A stretch of 64,000 bases of DNA. It comes from Candidimonas humi (lineage in GTDB: Bacteria; Pseudomonadota; Gammaproteobacteria; Burkholderiales; Burkholderiaceae_B). The notes beneath the pieces were generated by a model. That model was not told where the DNA came from, made no database searches, and worked only from the letters and a program-made list of their open reading frames with translations. Location of the stretch: the NCBI RefSeq assembly GCF_019166065.1, contig NZ_JAHTBN010000001.1, forward strand, positions 310,001 through 374,000. The letters run 5' to 3'. Position 1 is the stretch's first letter. Each line of letters begins with the position of its first letter. Shown here in pieces: positions 57,001-64,000 of the stretch. The position numbers and the translations under genes are program-made.

Positions 57001-60000
57001 TCGCGCACCTGATCAGCCTGCCGCCCGAATCGGCCAAGCCTCGCCCCGCGACGCCGCAGGAAATACCGGCACTGCGCGAGGCTGCGCGCCGCATCTGGCG
57101 CTTTTTCTCGACCTTCGTGACCGCCCAGGACCACGCGCTGCCGCCCGATAATTTCCAGGAGGATCCACAGCCTGTGGTTGCGCATCGCAGCTCGCCGACC
57201 AATTTTGGCTTGTACTTGCTGTCCATCGCGACGGCGCGCGACTTCGGCTGGATCGGCCTGGCGGAAACGATCGAGCGGCTCGAAGCGACACTCGGAACCA
57301 TGCAAGAGCTGCCGCGCTTCCGCGGGCATTTTTTCAACTGGTACGACACGCGCGACCTGAGCGTGCTGGAGCCGCAATACATCTCGTCCGTGGACAGCGG
57401 CAATCTCGCCGGCCACCTTCTGGCGCTGGCCAGCGCCTGCACGGAACTGGCCGGCCGGCCCCTGTTCGAAGCCATGCATCTGCAGGGCATTGCCGATTCC
57501 GTGCGCCTGATGCGCAGCGCGATACCCGGCGAGCGCAGCGACCGGCGTACGCTGACCGTCAATCCCAGCCAGTTGCACCAGGGCCTGGACGACTTCGAAC
57601 AGTCCTTGCTGGCCCATGCGGGCGCGGAGGTCGGAGACTGGCCTGCGCTGTGGCAAGACCTGGACGCACGCGCCGCGGTGCTACTGGACCTGGCTCAAAC
57701 CAATGCGGACGAACGCGGCGACGCGGACCGCAGCGAAGCCCTGGCCTGGGCCAGGGCAATCCGCTCCGACGTCGCCAGCCACTTGCGCGACATCGACCTG
57801 CATGAAGAAGCCCTGCGGGACCGCCAACAACAGACGCAAGCCACGGACAAGGATGCGAACGAGGAAGCAGATACAGAGATGGGCCATAGCGCGGACGAAG
57901 CGGCCGCAGACGTGCCCGAGGCGGCCCGCGCCAGGCTCCATGCCTTGTCCGAGCTGTGCCTGCGCTTGTTCCGCGCCATGGATTTCCGCTTTCTCTACGA
58001 CGCCGACCGGCGCCTGTTTTCCATAGGCTATCGCGTCAAGGAAGCCATGCTGGACAACAGCTATTACGACCTGCTGGCGTCCGAGGCGCGGCTGGCCAGC
58101 TACGTCGCGGTGGCCAAGGGCGACGTGCCGCCCACGCATTGGCTGCGCCTGGGCCGTCCGATGACCCGCCAGGGCTGGGGCGCCGTGCTGCTGTCCTGGT
58201 CGGGATCCATGTTCGAATACCTGATGCCCTCGCTGGTCATGTATACGCCCAGCCACAGCCTGCTCGACCAGACCTGCCGGCTGGCCATCGCCCGGCAGAT
58301 CGAATACGGGCAAGAGCTGGGCATACCTTGGGGCATCTCGGAGTCGGCCTACAATGTACGCGACAGGTCCCTGACCTATCAGTATTCGGATTTCGGCGTG
58401 CCCGGGCTGGGCCTGAAACGCGGCCTGGGCCAGCAGCTCGTCGCCGCGCCGTATGCCACGGTGCTGGCGGCGATGTACCAGACCGCGGCCGCTGTAGAAA
58501 ACTTCGGCCGGATCGAAGCCGCCGGAGGACGTGGCGTCTACGGCTATTACGATGCCGTCGATTTCACGCCTGCGCGGATTCCCGAAGGCCAGCGCGCGGC
58601 GCCGGTACGCGCGTATATGGCGCACCACCAGGGCATGTCGCTGGTGGCCCTGGGCAACGTGCTGTTCAATGGCGTGATGCGCCATCGCTTCCACCGCCAG
58701 GCCATCGTGCGCGCCGCCGACATGCTGTTGCAGGAACCTTGTCCGCGCGAAGTCAGCGTGGCCTTGCCGCGCCGCGATCCGGTCGACGCGGTGCTGTCGA
58801 AGGAGACCATCATGCCCGTGTCCCGCAGATTCCGTTCCGCCAGGCAGCCCGTGCCGGCCACTCATCTGCTTTCCAATGGCCGCTATACCGTGATGATTAC
58901 CGCGGCGGGCTCGGGCTACAGCATGTGCGACGGCATGGCCGTGACGCGCTGGCGCGAAGACAGCACCTGCGATGCCTGGGGCAGCTATCTGTTCTTGCGC
59001 GACATGGCCAGCGGCGAGGTATGGTCGGCGGCCCACCAGCCCGTGGGCATCGAGCCCGAGCGCTACGAAGTCGTCTTTTCGGAAGACAGGGCGCGCATTT
59101 CGCGCCAGGACGGCGCGCTGTCCACCACCCTGGAAGTGCTGGTCTCGCCCGAGGACAATGCCGAGATCCGGCGCCTGTCCATTACCAACTCCGACCAGCA
59201 GGCGCGCGATGTAGAGCTGACATCCTACGCGGAAGTCGTGCTTGCGCCGCTGGCCGCCGACGCGGCGCATCCGGCTTTTTCCAATCTGTTCATAGAAACC
59301 GAGTATCTGTCGGACATACGGGGCCTGGTCGCGATGCGCAGGCCGCGCAGTTCGTCCGACCCGCAGCAATGGGCCGCACACATCCTGGCCGGCGGCGCCC
59401 ACCTGGACAGCGTGGGCTACGAGACCGATCGCGCCCGGTTCCTGGGGCGCGGGCGCAGCGTGCGCACGCCGGTGGCCATACTCGACGGGCGTCCTCTGTC
59501 CAATACCGTAGGTTCGGTGCTCGACCCCATCCTCAGCCTGCGTACCCGCGTCCGGATCGAGCCGGGCGCCACGGCGCACGTCCTGTTCGCCACCATGACG
59601 GCGCAAAGCCGCGAAGACCTGATCAACCTCGCCGACAAGTACCGCGACCCCGCCAGCTTCGAACGCATCTCGACGCTGGCCTGGACCGAGGGCCAGGTGC
59701 GACTGCACCATCTGGGCATCGATGCCGACGAGGCGCACCTGTTCCAGTTGCTGGCCAACCGCGTGCTGTACTCGGATGCGTCGCTGCGTCCGGGCAGCGA
59801 AGTGCTCAAGCGCAACACCTTGAACGCCACGGCCCTGTGGCGCTACAGCATCTCGGGAGACCTGCCCATCGTGCTGCTGCGCGTGGACGAGCAGGAAGAC
59901 CGGGAAATCGTGCGCCAGATGCTGCGCGCCCATGAATACTGGCACGGCAAGGGCCTGTCCGTCGATCTCGTCATACTCAACGAACGCAAGGCTTCGTACA

Positions 60001-62735
60001 TCCAGGACTTGCAGACATCCCTGGAAAACATGGTCAGGGGCAGCCAGTCCGCGCCGGAAGGTTCCGCGCGCGGCGGCATATTCGTGCTGCGTTCGGACCT
60101 GATGGAGCCGGCAGAGATCGACCTGCTGCAGTGCGCCGCGCGTGCCGTGCTGGCGGGCCAGAAACAGGGCAGCCTCGAAGAACAACTGGCGCGCCTGAAA
60201 CGCCGCCCGCTCAAGCCCGCGCCGGCCGCCCTGCCCCATCGGCGTGGCAGCGCAAGCGGGCAAGCGCCCGCGTCACAGCCGCTGCCCGAACTGGAATTCT
60301 TCAATGGCCTGGGGGGCTTTGCCGAACGCGGACGCGAATACATGATCGTGCTGGGCGAGGGACAGCGCACCCCTGCCCCATGGATCAATGTGGTGGCCAA
60401 CCCCGGACTCGGTTTCCTGGCCTCGGAATCGGGCTCGGGCTATACCTGGGCCGGCAACAGCCAGGAAAACCAGCTCACGCCCTGGTCCAACGACCCCGTC
60501 GGCGATGCGCCGGGCGAGGTCTTCTACCTGCGCGACGAAGACAGCGGCGTGTGCTGGACGCCCACCGCCCTGCCCATACGCCTGGAACAGACTCGCTACA
60601 TCGCCCGCCATGGCCATGGCTATACACGCTACCTGCATGCCTCCAACGGCATCGCAACCGAATTGCTGCAGTTCGTCGCCTGGCAGGATCCCGTCAAGAT
60701 CTCGGTGCTGACGCTGGAGAACCGCTCCACGCATACGCGCAAGCTCAGCGCCACCGCCTACGTCGAGTGGGTGCTGGGGACCTCGCGCGCGGCGGACGCG
60801 CCGTTCATAGTCACGGACATGGATGCCGATAGCGGCACTCTGTATGCGCACAACCCATGGAACATGCAATTCGGCAGCCATACGGCTTTCGTGCAATGGA
60901 CCACGGGGCTCGATTCCTGGACCGCGGACCGCAGCGAATTCATCGGCCGCAACGGCAATCTGGAATCGCCGGCGGCCCTGGCGCAAGGCGTGCGGCTCAG
61001 CGGGCACAGCGGCGCGGGCCTGGACCCGTGCGCAGCGCTGCGCACGGGCGTGCAGATACGCCCGGGCCAGCGCCTGCGGCTGGTGTTCGTGCTGGGCCAG
61101 GCGGCCGACAGGCAGTCCGCCGCGGCCCTGGCTGCGCGCTATCGCGACGTGGATCCCGACGCACTGCTGGGCGAAGTCACCGGGCACTGGGACAGCATCC
61201 TGGGCACGGTGCAAGTGGAAACGCCGGATCGCGCGGCCGACCTCATGCTCAATGGCTGGCTGCTTTACCAGGTGCTGGCCTGCCGCATGTGGGCGCGCGC
61301 TGCTTTCTATCAGGTAAGCGGCGCCTACGGCTTTCGCGACCAGTTGCAGGACAGCATGGCGTTGAACCTGGCGCGCCCCGACCTGGCGCGCGCGCACTTG
61401 CTGCGCAGCGCGGCTCGCCAGTTTCCGGAAGGCGACGTGCAGCACTGGTGGCATCCGCCCGGCGGCAGCGGCGTGCGCACGCACATATCCGATGACCGCC
61501 TCTGGCTGCCCTATGTGGTCGCGGAGTACATGGCGACCACGGGTGACGCCAGCGTGCTGGACGAGCAGATCCCGTTCCTGGAAGGCGCGGCGATCGAGCC
61601 GGGCCATGAAGATGCCTACTACCAGCCGGCGGTCTCGTCGCAGACGGCGAGCCTGTACGAGCATTGCTGCCGCGCCATAGAGTGCAGCCTGGCGCGCGGC
61701 GTGCACGGCCTGCCGCTCATGGGCACGGGCGACTGGAACGACGGCATGAACCGCGTCGGGCACGAAGGCAAGGGCGAAAGCGTCTGGCTGGGATGGTTTC
61801 TCCATAACACCCTGTCGCGCTTCTCGCCGCTGGCGGCGGCCCGAGGCGAACACGACACCGTGCAGCGCTGGAAACAGTATGCGTCGGAACTGCGGGCGGC
61901 CATACGCAAGGAAGCCTGGGACGGCGCCTGGTACCGCCGCGCCTACTTCGACGACGGCACGCCGCTGGGCACGTCCTCCGACAATGAATGCCGCATCGAT
62001 TCCCTGGCGCAGACCTGGAGCGTGATCTCGGGCGCGGCCGAAGCCTCGCGCCAGCGCCGTGCCATGCAGTCGGTGGAGGAATACCTGATACGCCAGGGCG
62101 ACGACCTGGTGCTGCTGCTGGCCCCGGCCTTCGACAAAATGCCGCGCGACCCCGGCTACATCAAGGGCTACCTGCCCGGGGTGCGCGAGAACGGAGGCCA
62201 ATACACCCATGCGGCCGCCTGGTGCCTGATCGCCTACACGCTGCTGGGCGACGGCAACCGCGCCGGCGACCTGTTCAGGATGCTCAACCCGGTCCATCAC
62301 GCCTCGAGCCGCGCGGGCGTGCATGCCTACAAGGTCGAGCCCTATGTGGTGGCGGGAGACATCTATGCCGCACCGGCTCACGTACGGCGCGGCGGATGGA
62401 CCTGGTACACGGGCTCGGCGGGCTGGCTCTATCGCGCCGGCACCGAGTGGCTGCTGGGCTTGCGCAAGCGCGGCGATACGCTGTCGATCGATCCCTGCAT
62501 ACCCGCCGACTGGAGCAATCTGCGCCTGCAATACCGCCACGGCGCATCCCTGTACACCATAGACATCGAAAACCCGCGAGGCGTATGCCGCGGCGTGACG
62601 CGCGTCGAGCTCGACGGCGCGCCCCTGCCCCGCGGCAAGAAGCAGGTCTTGCCGCTGGTGGACGACGGCCAGCCGCACAATGCCAAGGTCGTGCTGGGCG
62701 AAGCGCCGCACCCGGCGGCCGACGAATCGGACTGA
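54069..62735 (+). CDS. ndvB: Cyclic beta-1,2-glucan synthase
   Basis: The 2888-residue membrane enzyme makes cyclic beta-1,2-glucan from UDP-glucose. Order of parts: an N-terminal region (1-400); a membrane segment (about 407-467); a GT84 glycosyltransferase domain (about 470-800) with LDSDTRLP near 625 and RGHRWMRGDWQLLPWI near 780; a cluster of membrane helices (about 815-980); a glycoamylase-like domain (about 1317-1556; PWGISESAYNVRD); then a GH94 phosphorylase-type part that trims or controls chain length, with two N-terminal sandwich-like blocks (about 1590 on and 2078 on) and the catalytic Asp motif GTGDWNDGMN near 2552. The start at 54069 has AGGAG upstream; an in-frame extension to 53865 is not protein-like. 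The size and domain order match NdvB/ChvB of rhizobia and Brucella Cgs. Confidence 0.94.
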   Translation: MKLGSSIASTLERRHTAGGFGPFEPPVRAELFSQERLEQHAASLAKAQGIARKPGLKRSLVRRMAENEKVLFTCYDAIARATHERRSVTPAAEWLLDNFRVIEDQFKQTRRELATSTYRKLPRLAEGPLRGHPRIYGIAWAFVAHTDSRFDAALLRSFMQAYQKVQPLTIAELWALPLALRCVLIENLRRICVYVAGSQQIRQQADELADDLLALDKQAKTGKLDDVMRERVSRPLQPAFAVQLIQRLRYQDVSLQWLSRELARSHLTVDGVVQAEHASQAAANMTVRNIITGMRDMWAFDWQSLFESVSLVDACLRGSAGYSAMDFITRDRYRHAVEVLAAGSQLTELEVAQAAMARAMAAGAEFEDPRHGDPGYYLISSGRDSFEREIGFRPSIGQRSLKTYAAHASIYIGLILAISALLLAVPLCLSAAAGAGSAALWILGLCGFFPASDLAALLVDKAVMRLITPHHLARLELPQGIPERLRTFVVMPTLLTSEKDIRSQVDHLEVHYLANPDGEVYFALLSDWADADTEDCEDDLPLLETATRLIDELNHRHGRMPDGSPRFYLYHRRRLWNAAQGKWLSWERKRGKLHEFNRLLRGAVDTSFLTQSDKPAWAPRGVRYVITLDSDTRLPIGAVRKLVGAAAHPLNRPRIDHDTQRVTEGYGILQPRVTPTLPSARESSIFQRLFSGPCGLDPYAAAVSNVYQDLFQEGSYTGKGIYDVDAFEAALSDRIPENTVLSHDLFEGIFARCGLVTDVEFFEDFPSNYQVAAVRGHRWMRGDWQLLPWILGLRGDTIPAIGRWKMLDNLRRSLSAPATVALLLASWLLPHAAPGAWAASVMLVLAAPAILSLCHGLLPTRSGVSMLSHLRAVAYDLLSGCAYVAIAVTLLAHKGWLALDAIGRTLFRLLVSHRLLLDWVTSAQSRLRASLSLLHFTWSLRAAVLIAIAGAVAVWRIDPANLRVAAPFLVLWALSPFFAHLISLPPESAKPRPATPQEIPALREAARRIWRFFSTFVTAQDHALPPDNFQEDPQPVVAHRSSPTNFGLYLLSIATARDFGWIGLAETIERLEATLGTMQELPRFRGHFFNWYDTRDLSVLEPQYISSVDSGNLAGHLLALASACTELAGRPLFEAMHLQGIADSVRLMRSAIPGERSDRRTLTVNPSQLHQGLDDFEQSLLAHAGAEVGDWPALWQDLDARAAVLLDLAQTNADERGDADRSEALAWARAIRSDVASHLRDIDLHEEALRDRQQQTQATDKDANEEADTEMGHSADEAAADVPEAARARLHALSELCLRLFRAMDFRFLYDADRRLFSIGYRVKEAMLDNSYYDLLASEARLASYVAVAKGDVPPTHWLRLGRPMTRQGWGAVLLSWSGSMFEYLMPSLVMYTPSHSLLDQTCRLAIARQIEYGQELGIPWGISESAYNVRDRSLTYQYSDFGVPGLGLKRGLGQQLVAAPYATVLAAMYQTAAAVENFGRIEAAGGRGVYGYYDAVDFTPARIPEGQRAAPVRAYMAHHQGMSLVALGNVLFNGVMRHRFHRQAIVRAADMLLQEPCPREVSVALPRRDPVDAVLSKETIMPVSRRFRSARQPVPATHLLSNGRYTVMITAAGSGYSMCDGMAVTRWREDSTCDAWGSYLFLRDMASGEVWSAAHQPVGIEPERYEVVFSEDRARISRQDGALSTTLEVLVSPEDNAEIRRLSITNSDQQARDVELTSYAEVVLAPLAADAAHPAFSNLFIETEYLSDIRGLVAMRRPRSSSDPQQWAAHILAGGAHLDSVGYETDRARFLGRGRSVRTPVAILDGRPLSNTVGSVLDPILSLRTRVRIEPGATAHVLFATMTAQSREDLINLADKYRDPASFERISTLAWTEGQVRLHHLGIDADEAHLFQLLANRVLYSDASLRPGSEVLKRNTLNATALWRYSISGDLPIVLLRVDEQEDREIVRQMLRAHEYWHGKGLSVDLVILNERKASYIQDLQTSLENMVRGSQSAPEGSARGGIFVLRSDLMEPAEIDLLQCAARAVLAGQKQGSLEEQLARLKRRPLKPAPAALPHRRGSASGQAPASQPLPELEFFNGLGGFAERGREYMIVLGEGQRTPAPWINVVANPGLGFLASESGSGYTWAGNSQENQLTPWSNDPVGDAPGEVFYLRDEDSGVCWTPTALPIRLEQTRYIARHGHGYTRYLHASNGIATELLQFVAWQDPVKISVLTLENRSTHTRKLSATAYVEWVLGTSRAADAPFIVTDMDADSGTLYAHNPWNMQFGSHTAFVQWTTGLDSWTADRSEFIGRNGNLESPAALAQGVRLSGHSGAGLDPCAALRTGVQIRPGQRLRLVFVLGQAADRQSAAALAARYRDVDPDALLGEVTGHWDSILGTVQVETPDRAADLMLNGWLLYQVLACRMWARAAFYQVSGAYGFRDQLQDSMALNLARPDLARAHLLRSAARQFPEGDVQHWWHPPGGSGVRTHISDDRLWLPYVVAEYMATTGDASVLDEQIPFLEGAAIEPGHEDAYYQPAVSSQTASLYEHCCRAIECSLARGVHGLPLMGTGDWNDGMNRVGHEGKGESVWLGWFLHNTLSRFSPLAAARGEHDTVQRWKQYASELRAAIRKEAWDGAWYRRAYFDDGTPLGTSSDNECRIDSLAQTWSVISGAAEASRQRRAMQSVEEYLIRQGDDLVLLLAPAFDKMPRDPGYIKGYLPGVRENGGQYTHAAAWCLIAYTLLGDGNRAGDLFRMLNPVHHASSRAGVHAYKVEPYVVAGDIYAAPAHVRRGGWTWYTGSAGWLYRAGTEWLLGLRKRGDTLSIDPCIPADWSNLRLQYRHGASLYTIDIENPRGVCRGVTRVELDGAPLPRGKKQVLPLVDDGQPHNAKVVLGEAPHPAADESD

Positions 62736-62741
62736 AGCTCC

Positions 62742-62766
62742 ACGGCAGGCAAGCGTCGCCTGCCGT
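62742..62766 (+). terminator. Hairpin after the glucan synthase gene
   Basis: ACGGCAGGC and GCCTGCCGT form a perfect 9-bp stem with a 7-base loop starting 7 bp after the stop codon. A short CCTT follows rather than a long T-run. Confidence 0.6.
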
Positions 62767-62956
62767 CCTTGGGCTACTAGCGCATTTTCGGTTCAGGTGT
62801 TTACGGTCTTCGCGGCGCTGCATTAGGCAAATATCGCGGAAATTCGGTAAACATTTGCGTCGAACTTGCTACTAGCCCGGCCAGGCCGGCCGATCCGGCC
62901 AGCAACAGCTCTGGGCCGACGATTTCGCCTGGCGGGCCGGGCGGGCACGTCTAGCA

Positions 62957-62978
62957 TTAAAATATAATCATTATCATT
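62957..62978. promoter_or_regulatory. Fur box upstream of the PepSY gene
   Basis: TATAATCATTATC (62963-62975) matches 12 of 13 bases of the 3' part of the classical Fur consensus; the full 19-base window scores about 14 of 19. It lies about 75 bp upstream of the PepSY gene in the 314-bp gap after the glucan synthase gene. I see nothing else there but the terminator hairpin. Confidence 0.7.
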
Positions 62979-63049
62979 TGTATTAAAATAACCAGGCCCG
63001 CCCGGCACGGCTTTCTGTCGCGCCGCCCTTCCCTCATTCCCGCAGATCG

Positions 63050-63748
63050 ATGAAACAGACGGCAGAAATTCCCGCCACGATGCATGTCGGCGCGCAGCGT
63101 GCGCGCCATCACAACCGCCGCGCCGACGTGGTGCGCTGGTTGCGCAAGACCCACGGCTGGTTCGGCCTGTGGGGCGCGGCACTGGGCTTGATGTTCGGCT
63201 TCAGCGGCATCTGGCTCAACCACCGTGCCGTGCTGAAATTGCCCCCTGTGGCGCAACAGCGCAGCAACGCGCAGATCAGCCTGCCCGACTCTTTACCCGC
63301 GAACCCCGAAGCGGTCGCGCGCTGGCTGCAGCAGGAACTGGAAATGGATCGCCCTCCTTCGATACGCGTGGAACGTGCCCGGCCGGTGCCCTGGGTGCCG
63401 CGATCCCGAGGCGACGCGGGCAAGCCCTTGATGCAGCCCGAGCACTGGACATTCCGGTTCGGCGGTCCGCATTCCAGCGTCATGGTCGATGCCTGGGCGG
63501 GCAACAAATCGGTCAGCGTGCATCGCCTGGACAACGGGGTGATAGGCACGCTGATGAATCTGCACAAGGGCGTGGGCATGAGCGCGGCCTGGATACTGCT
63601 CATCGACACGCTGGCCGGCTCGCTGATCTTCCTGTCGCTGTCCGGCGTGATACTGTGGGTGCAGACCAATCGCCGCCGGACCGTCGGCACGACGATACTC
63701 ATCGTTTCCGTGGTGGCGCTGTTGGCGCTCGCCTTGCCGCGCATATAG
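63050..63748 (+). CDS. PepSY-associated membrane protein
   Basis: The 232-residue protein begins with a basic stretch, then the PepSY-TM type first helix (LRKTHGWFGLWGAALGLMFG, about 31-50, followed by FSGIWLNHR). It has a periplasmic part of about 105 residues and two C-terminal helices (about 175-200 and 212-230) with NLHKGVGMSAAWILLIDTLAG. Such proteins often go with siderophore or haem uptake and may reduce or release iron. The Fur box upstream supports an iron link. No receptor gene is adjacent within the window. Confidence 0.82.
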   Translation: MKQTAEIPATMHVGAQRARHHNRRADVVRWLRKTHGWFGLWGAALGLMFGFSGIWLNHRAVLKLPPVAQQRSNAQISLPDSLPANPEAVARWLQQELEMDRPPSIRVERARPVPWVPRSRGDAGKPLMQPEHWTFRFGGPHSSVMVDAWAGNKSVSVHRLDNGVIGTLMNLHKGVGMSAAWILLIDTLAGSLIFLSLSGVILWVQTNRRRTVGTTILIVSVVALLALALPRI

Positions 63749-63768
63749 GGCGGGCCAGCCCGGGCAAG

Positions 63769-64000
63769 TCAGGCCGCGGCGGGGTCGCTGCGGCTGGCGC
63801 GGCCGGTCTCGACATGCCCCGCATAGCGCCGTTCGTAGGCCTCGTCTTGCAGCAGGGATATGCCGATGTCGTACCAGTGATGGCTGGCCTCGATATTCCA
63901 GCGCGCCGTATACGAGGCGCCGGGCAGCAGCGTGAACTCGCGCGGCTCCTGCCCATAGGCCAGGTCCTTCAATACCAGGGATAGCGGCTGCGGCCCGCGG
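63769..64000 (-). CDS. Phosphocholine-specific phospholipase C, C-terminal end only
   Basis: The gene runs off the right edge; about the last 76 residues are visible. The frame continues to the window end without a start, with a C-terminal beta-sandwich-like tail: LTLLPGASYTARWNIEASHH-type sequence, HWYDIGISL, then RRYAGHVETGRASRSDPAA. This tail is characteristic of the DUF756 repeats in PlcN/PlcH-type phospholipases C. The catalytic domain is outside the window, so the call rests on the tail alone. Confidence 0.72.
   Translation of the reverse strand, partial: RGPQPLSLVLKDLAYGQEPREFTLLPGASYTARWNIEASHHWYDIGISLLQDEAYERRYAGHVETGRASRSDPAAA

Larger units (their letters stand above)
247..63033. 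repeat. FtsK-orienting octamers (KOPS-like, GGGNAGGG) flanking dif
   Basis: By eye I find GGGNAGGG on the plus strand at 247, 2865, 11543, 14935 and 17125, all left of dif. I find its complement CCCTNCCC at 25448, 25453, 27914, 30262, 47402, 51784, 54592, 56095, 60229, 60371, 60568, 62623 and 63026, all right of dif. None has the opposite polarity. In E. coli such octamers point FtsK toward dif. Confidence 0.7.

Noticed and set aside
55347-62711. Three very long antisense frames within ndvB (about 770-860 codons each)
   Set aside because: All are shadows of the synthase gene; none has a start region, domains or ribosome-binding site that stands on its own.
1-64000. tRNA, rRNA, CRISPR arrays, complete insertion sequences, prophage
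   Set aside because: Looked for tRNA-like arms, regularly spaced repeats and transposase or phage genes; none found.

Overview
The window is GC-rich and reads as the chromosome of a betaproteobacterium of the Alcaligenaceae (Bordetella, Achromobacter or Pusillimonas type). This is an inference from two Bug/TctC tricarboxylate-type receptor genes beside divergent regulators, the znuACB-znuD-zur layout, and the family membership of most proteins. There are no rRNA or tRNA genes, CRISPR arrays or intact insertion sequences that I can see. The most informative landmark is a near-canonical XerCD dif site at 21540-21567 (23 of 28 bases as in E. coli dif). FtsK-orienting octamers (GGGNAGGG) reverse polarity exactly there: 5 of 5 to its left and 13 of 13 to its right point at it. 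The window therefore appears to cross the replication terminus.

Left arm (1-21.5 kb): a partial HAD phosphatase and glpD; an orphan Rieske protein gene (petA); an OprB porin; an FTR1-like iron permease with a small unknown gene converging on it; a zinc regulon (znuA, znuC, znuB, a ZnuD-like receptor, zur) with two Zur-type palindromes; a catabolic operon (lactonase-like amidohydrolase, Bug receptor, binding-protein-fold protein without signal peptide) divergent from a LysR regulator with two DNA-binding domains; and a glutamate/aspartate-type ABC transporter. Next to dif lie two decayed genes, a pirin and a beta-helix protein.

Right arm, first part (21.6-41.4 kb): a two-component system divergent from a tripartite RND efflux operon, with CTTAA repeats between them; an inverted second copy of the FTR1/small-protein pair; an iron ABC transporter (fbpABC-like) with an isoprenylcysteine-methyltransferase-like gene; then an operon of Bug receptor, ModA-fold protein without signal peptide and PrpF, divergent from a PrpR-type sigma54 activator. 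Both FTR1 copies carry the same upstream promoter/operator element: a palindrome over a -35 box, a -10 box and a Fur-like box. It fires away from FTR1, toward fbpABC in one copy and toward the porin in the other.

Right arm, second part (41.5-64 kb): a double-hotdog thioesterase, cbpA-cbpM, a ferritin-like protein, then gnd-zwf-tal-pgi-pgm. These interconvert glucose-1-phosphate, glucose-6-phosphate and pentose phosphates. They sit beside a glycoamylase-like gene and a giant (2888 residues) cyclic beta-1,2-glucan synthase, suggesting a carbon and NADPH supply module tied to glucan synthesis. The window ends with a Fur-boxed PepSY membrane protein and the 3' end of a phosphocholine-specific phospholipase C gene.
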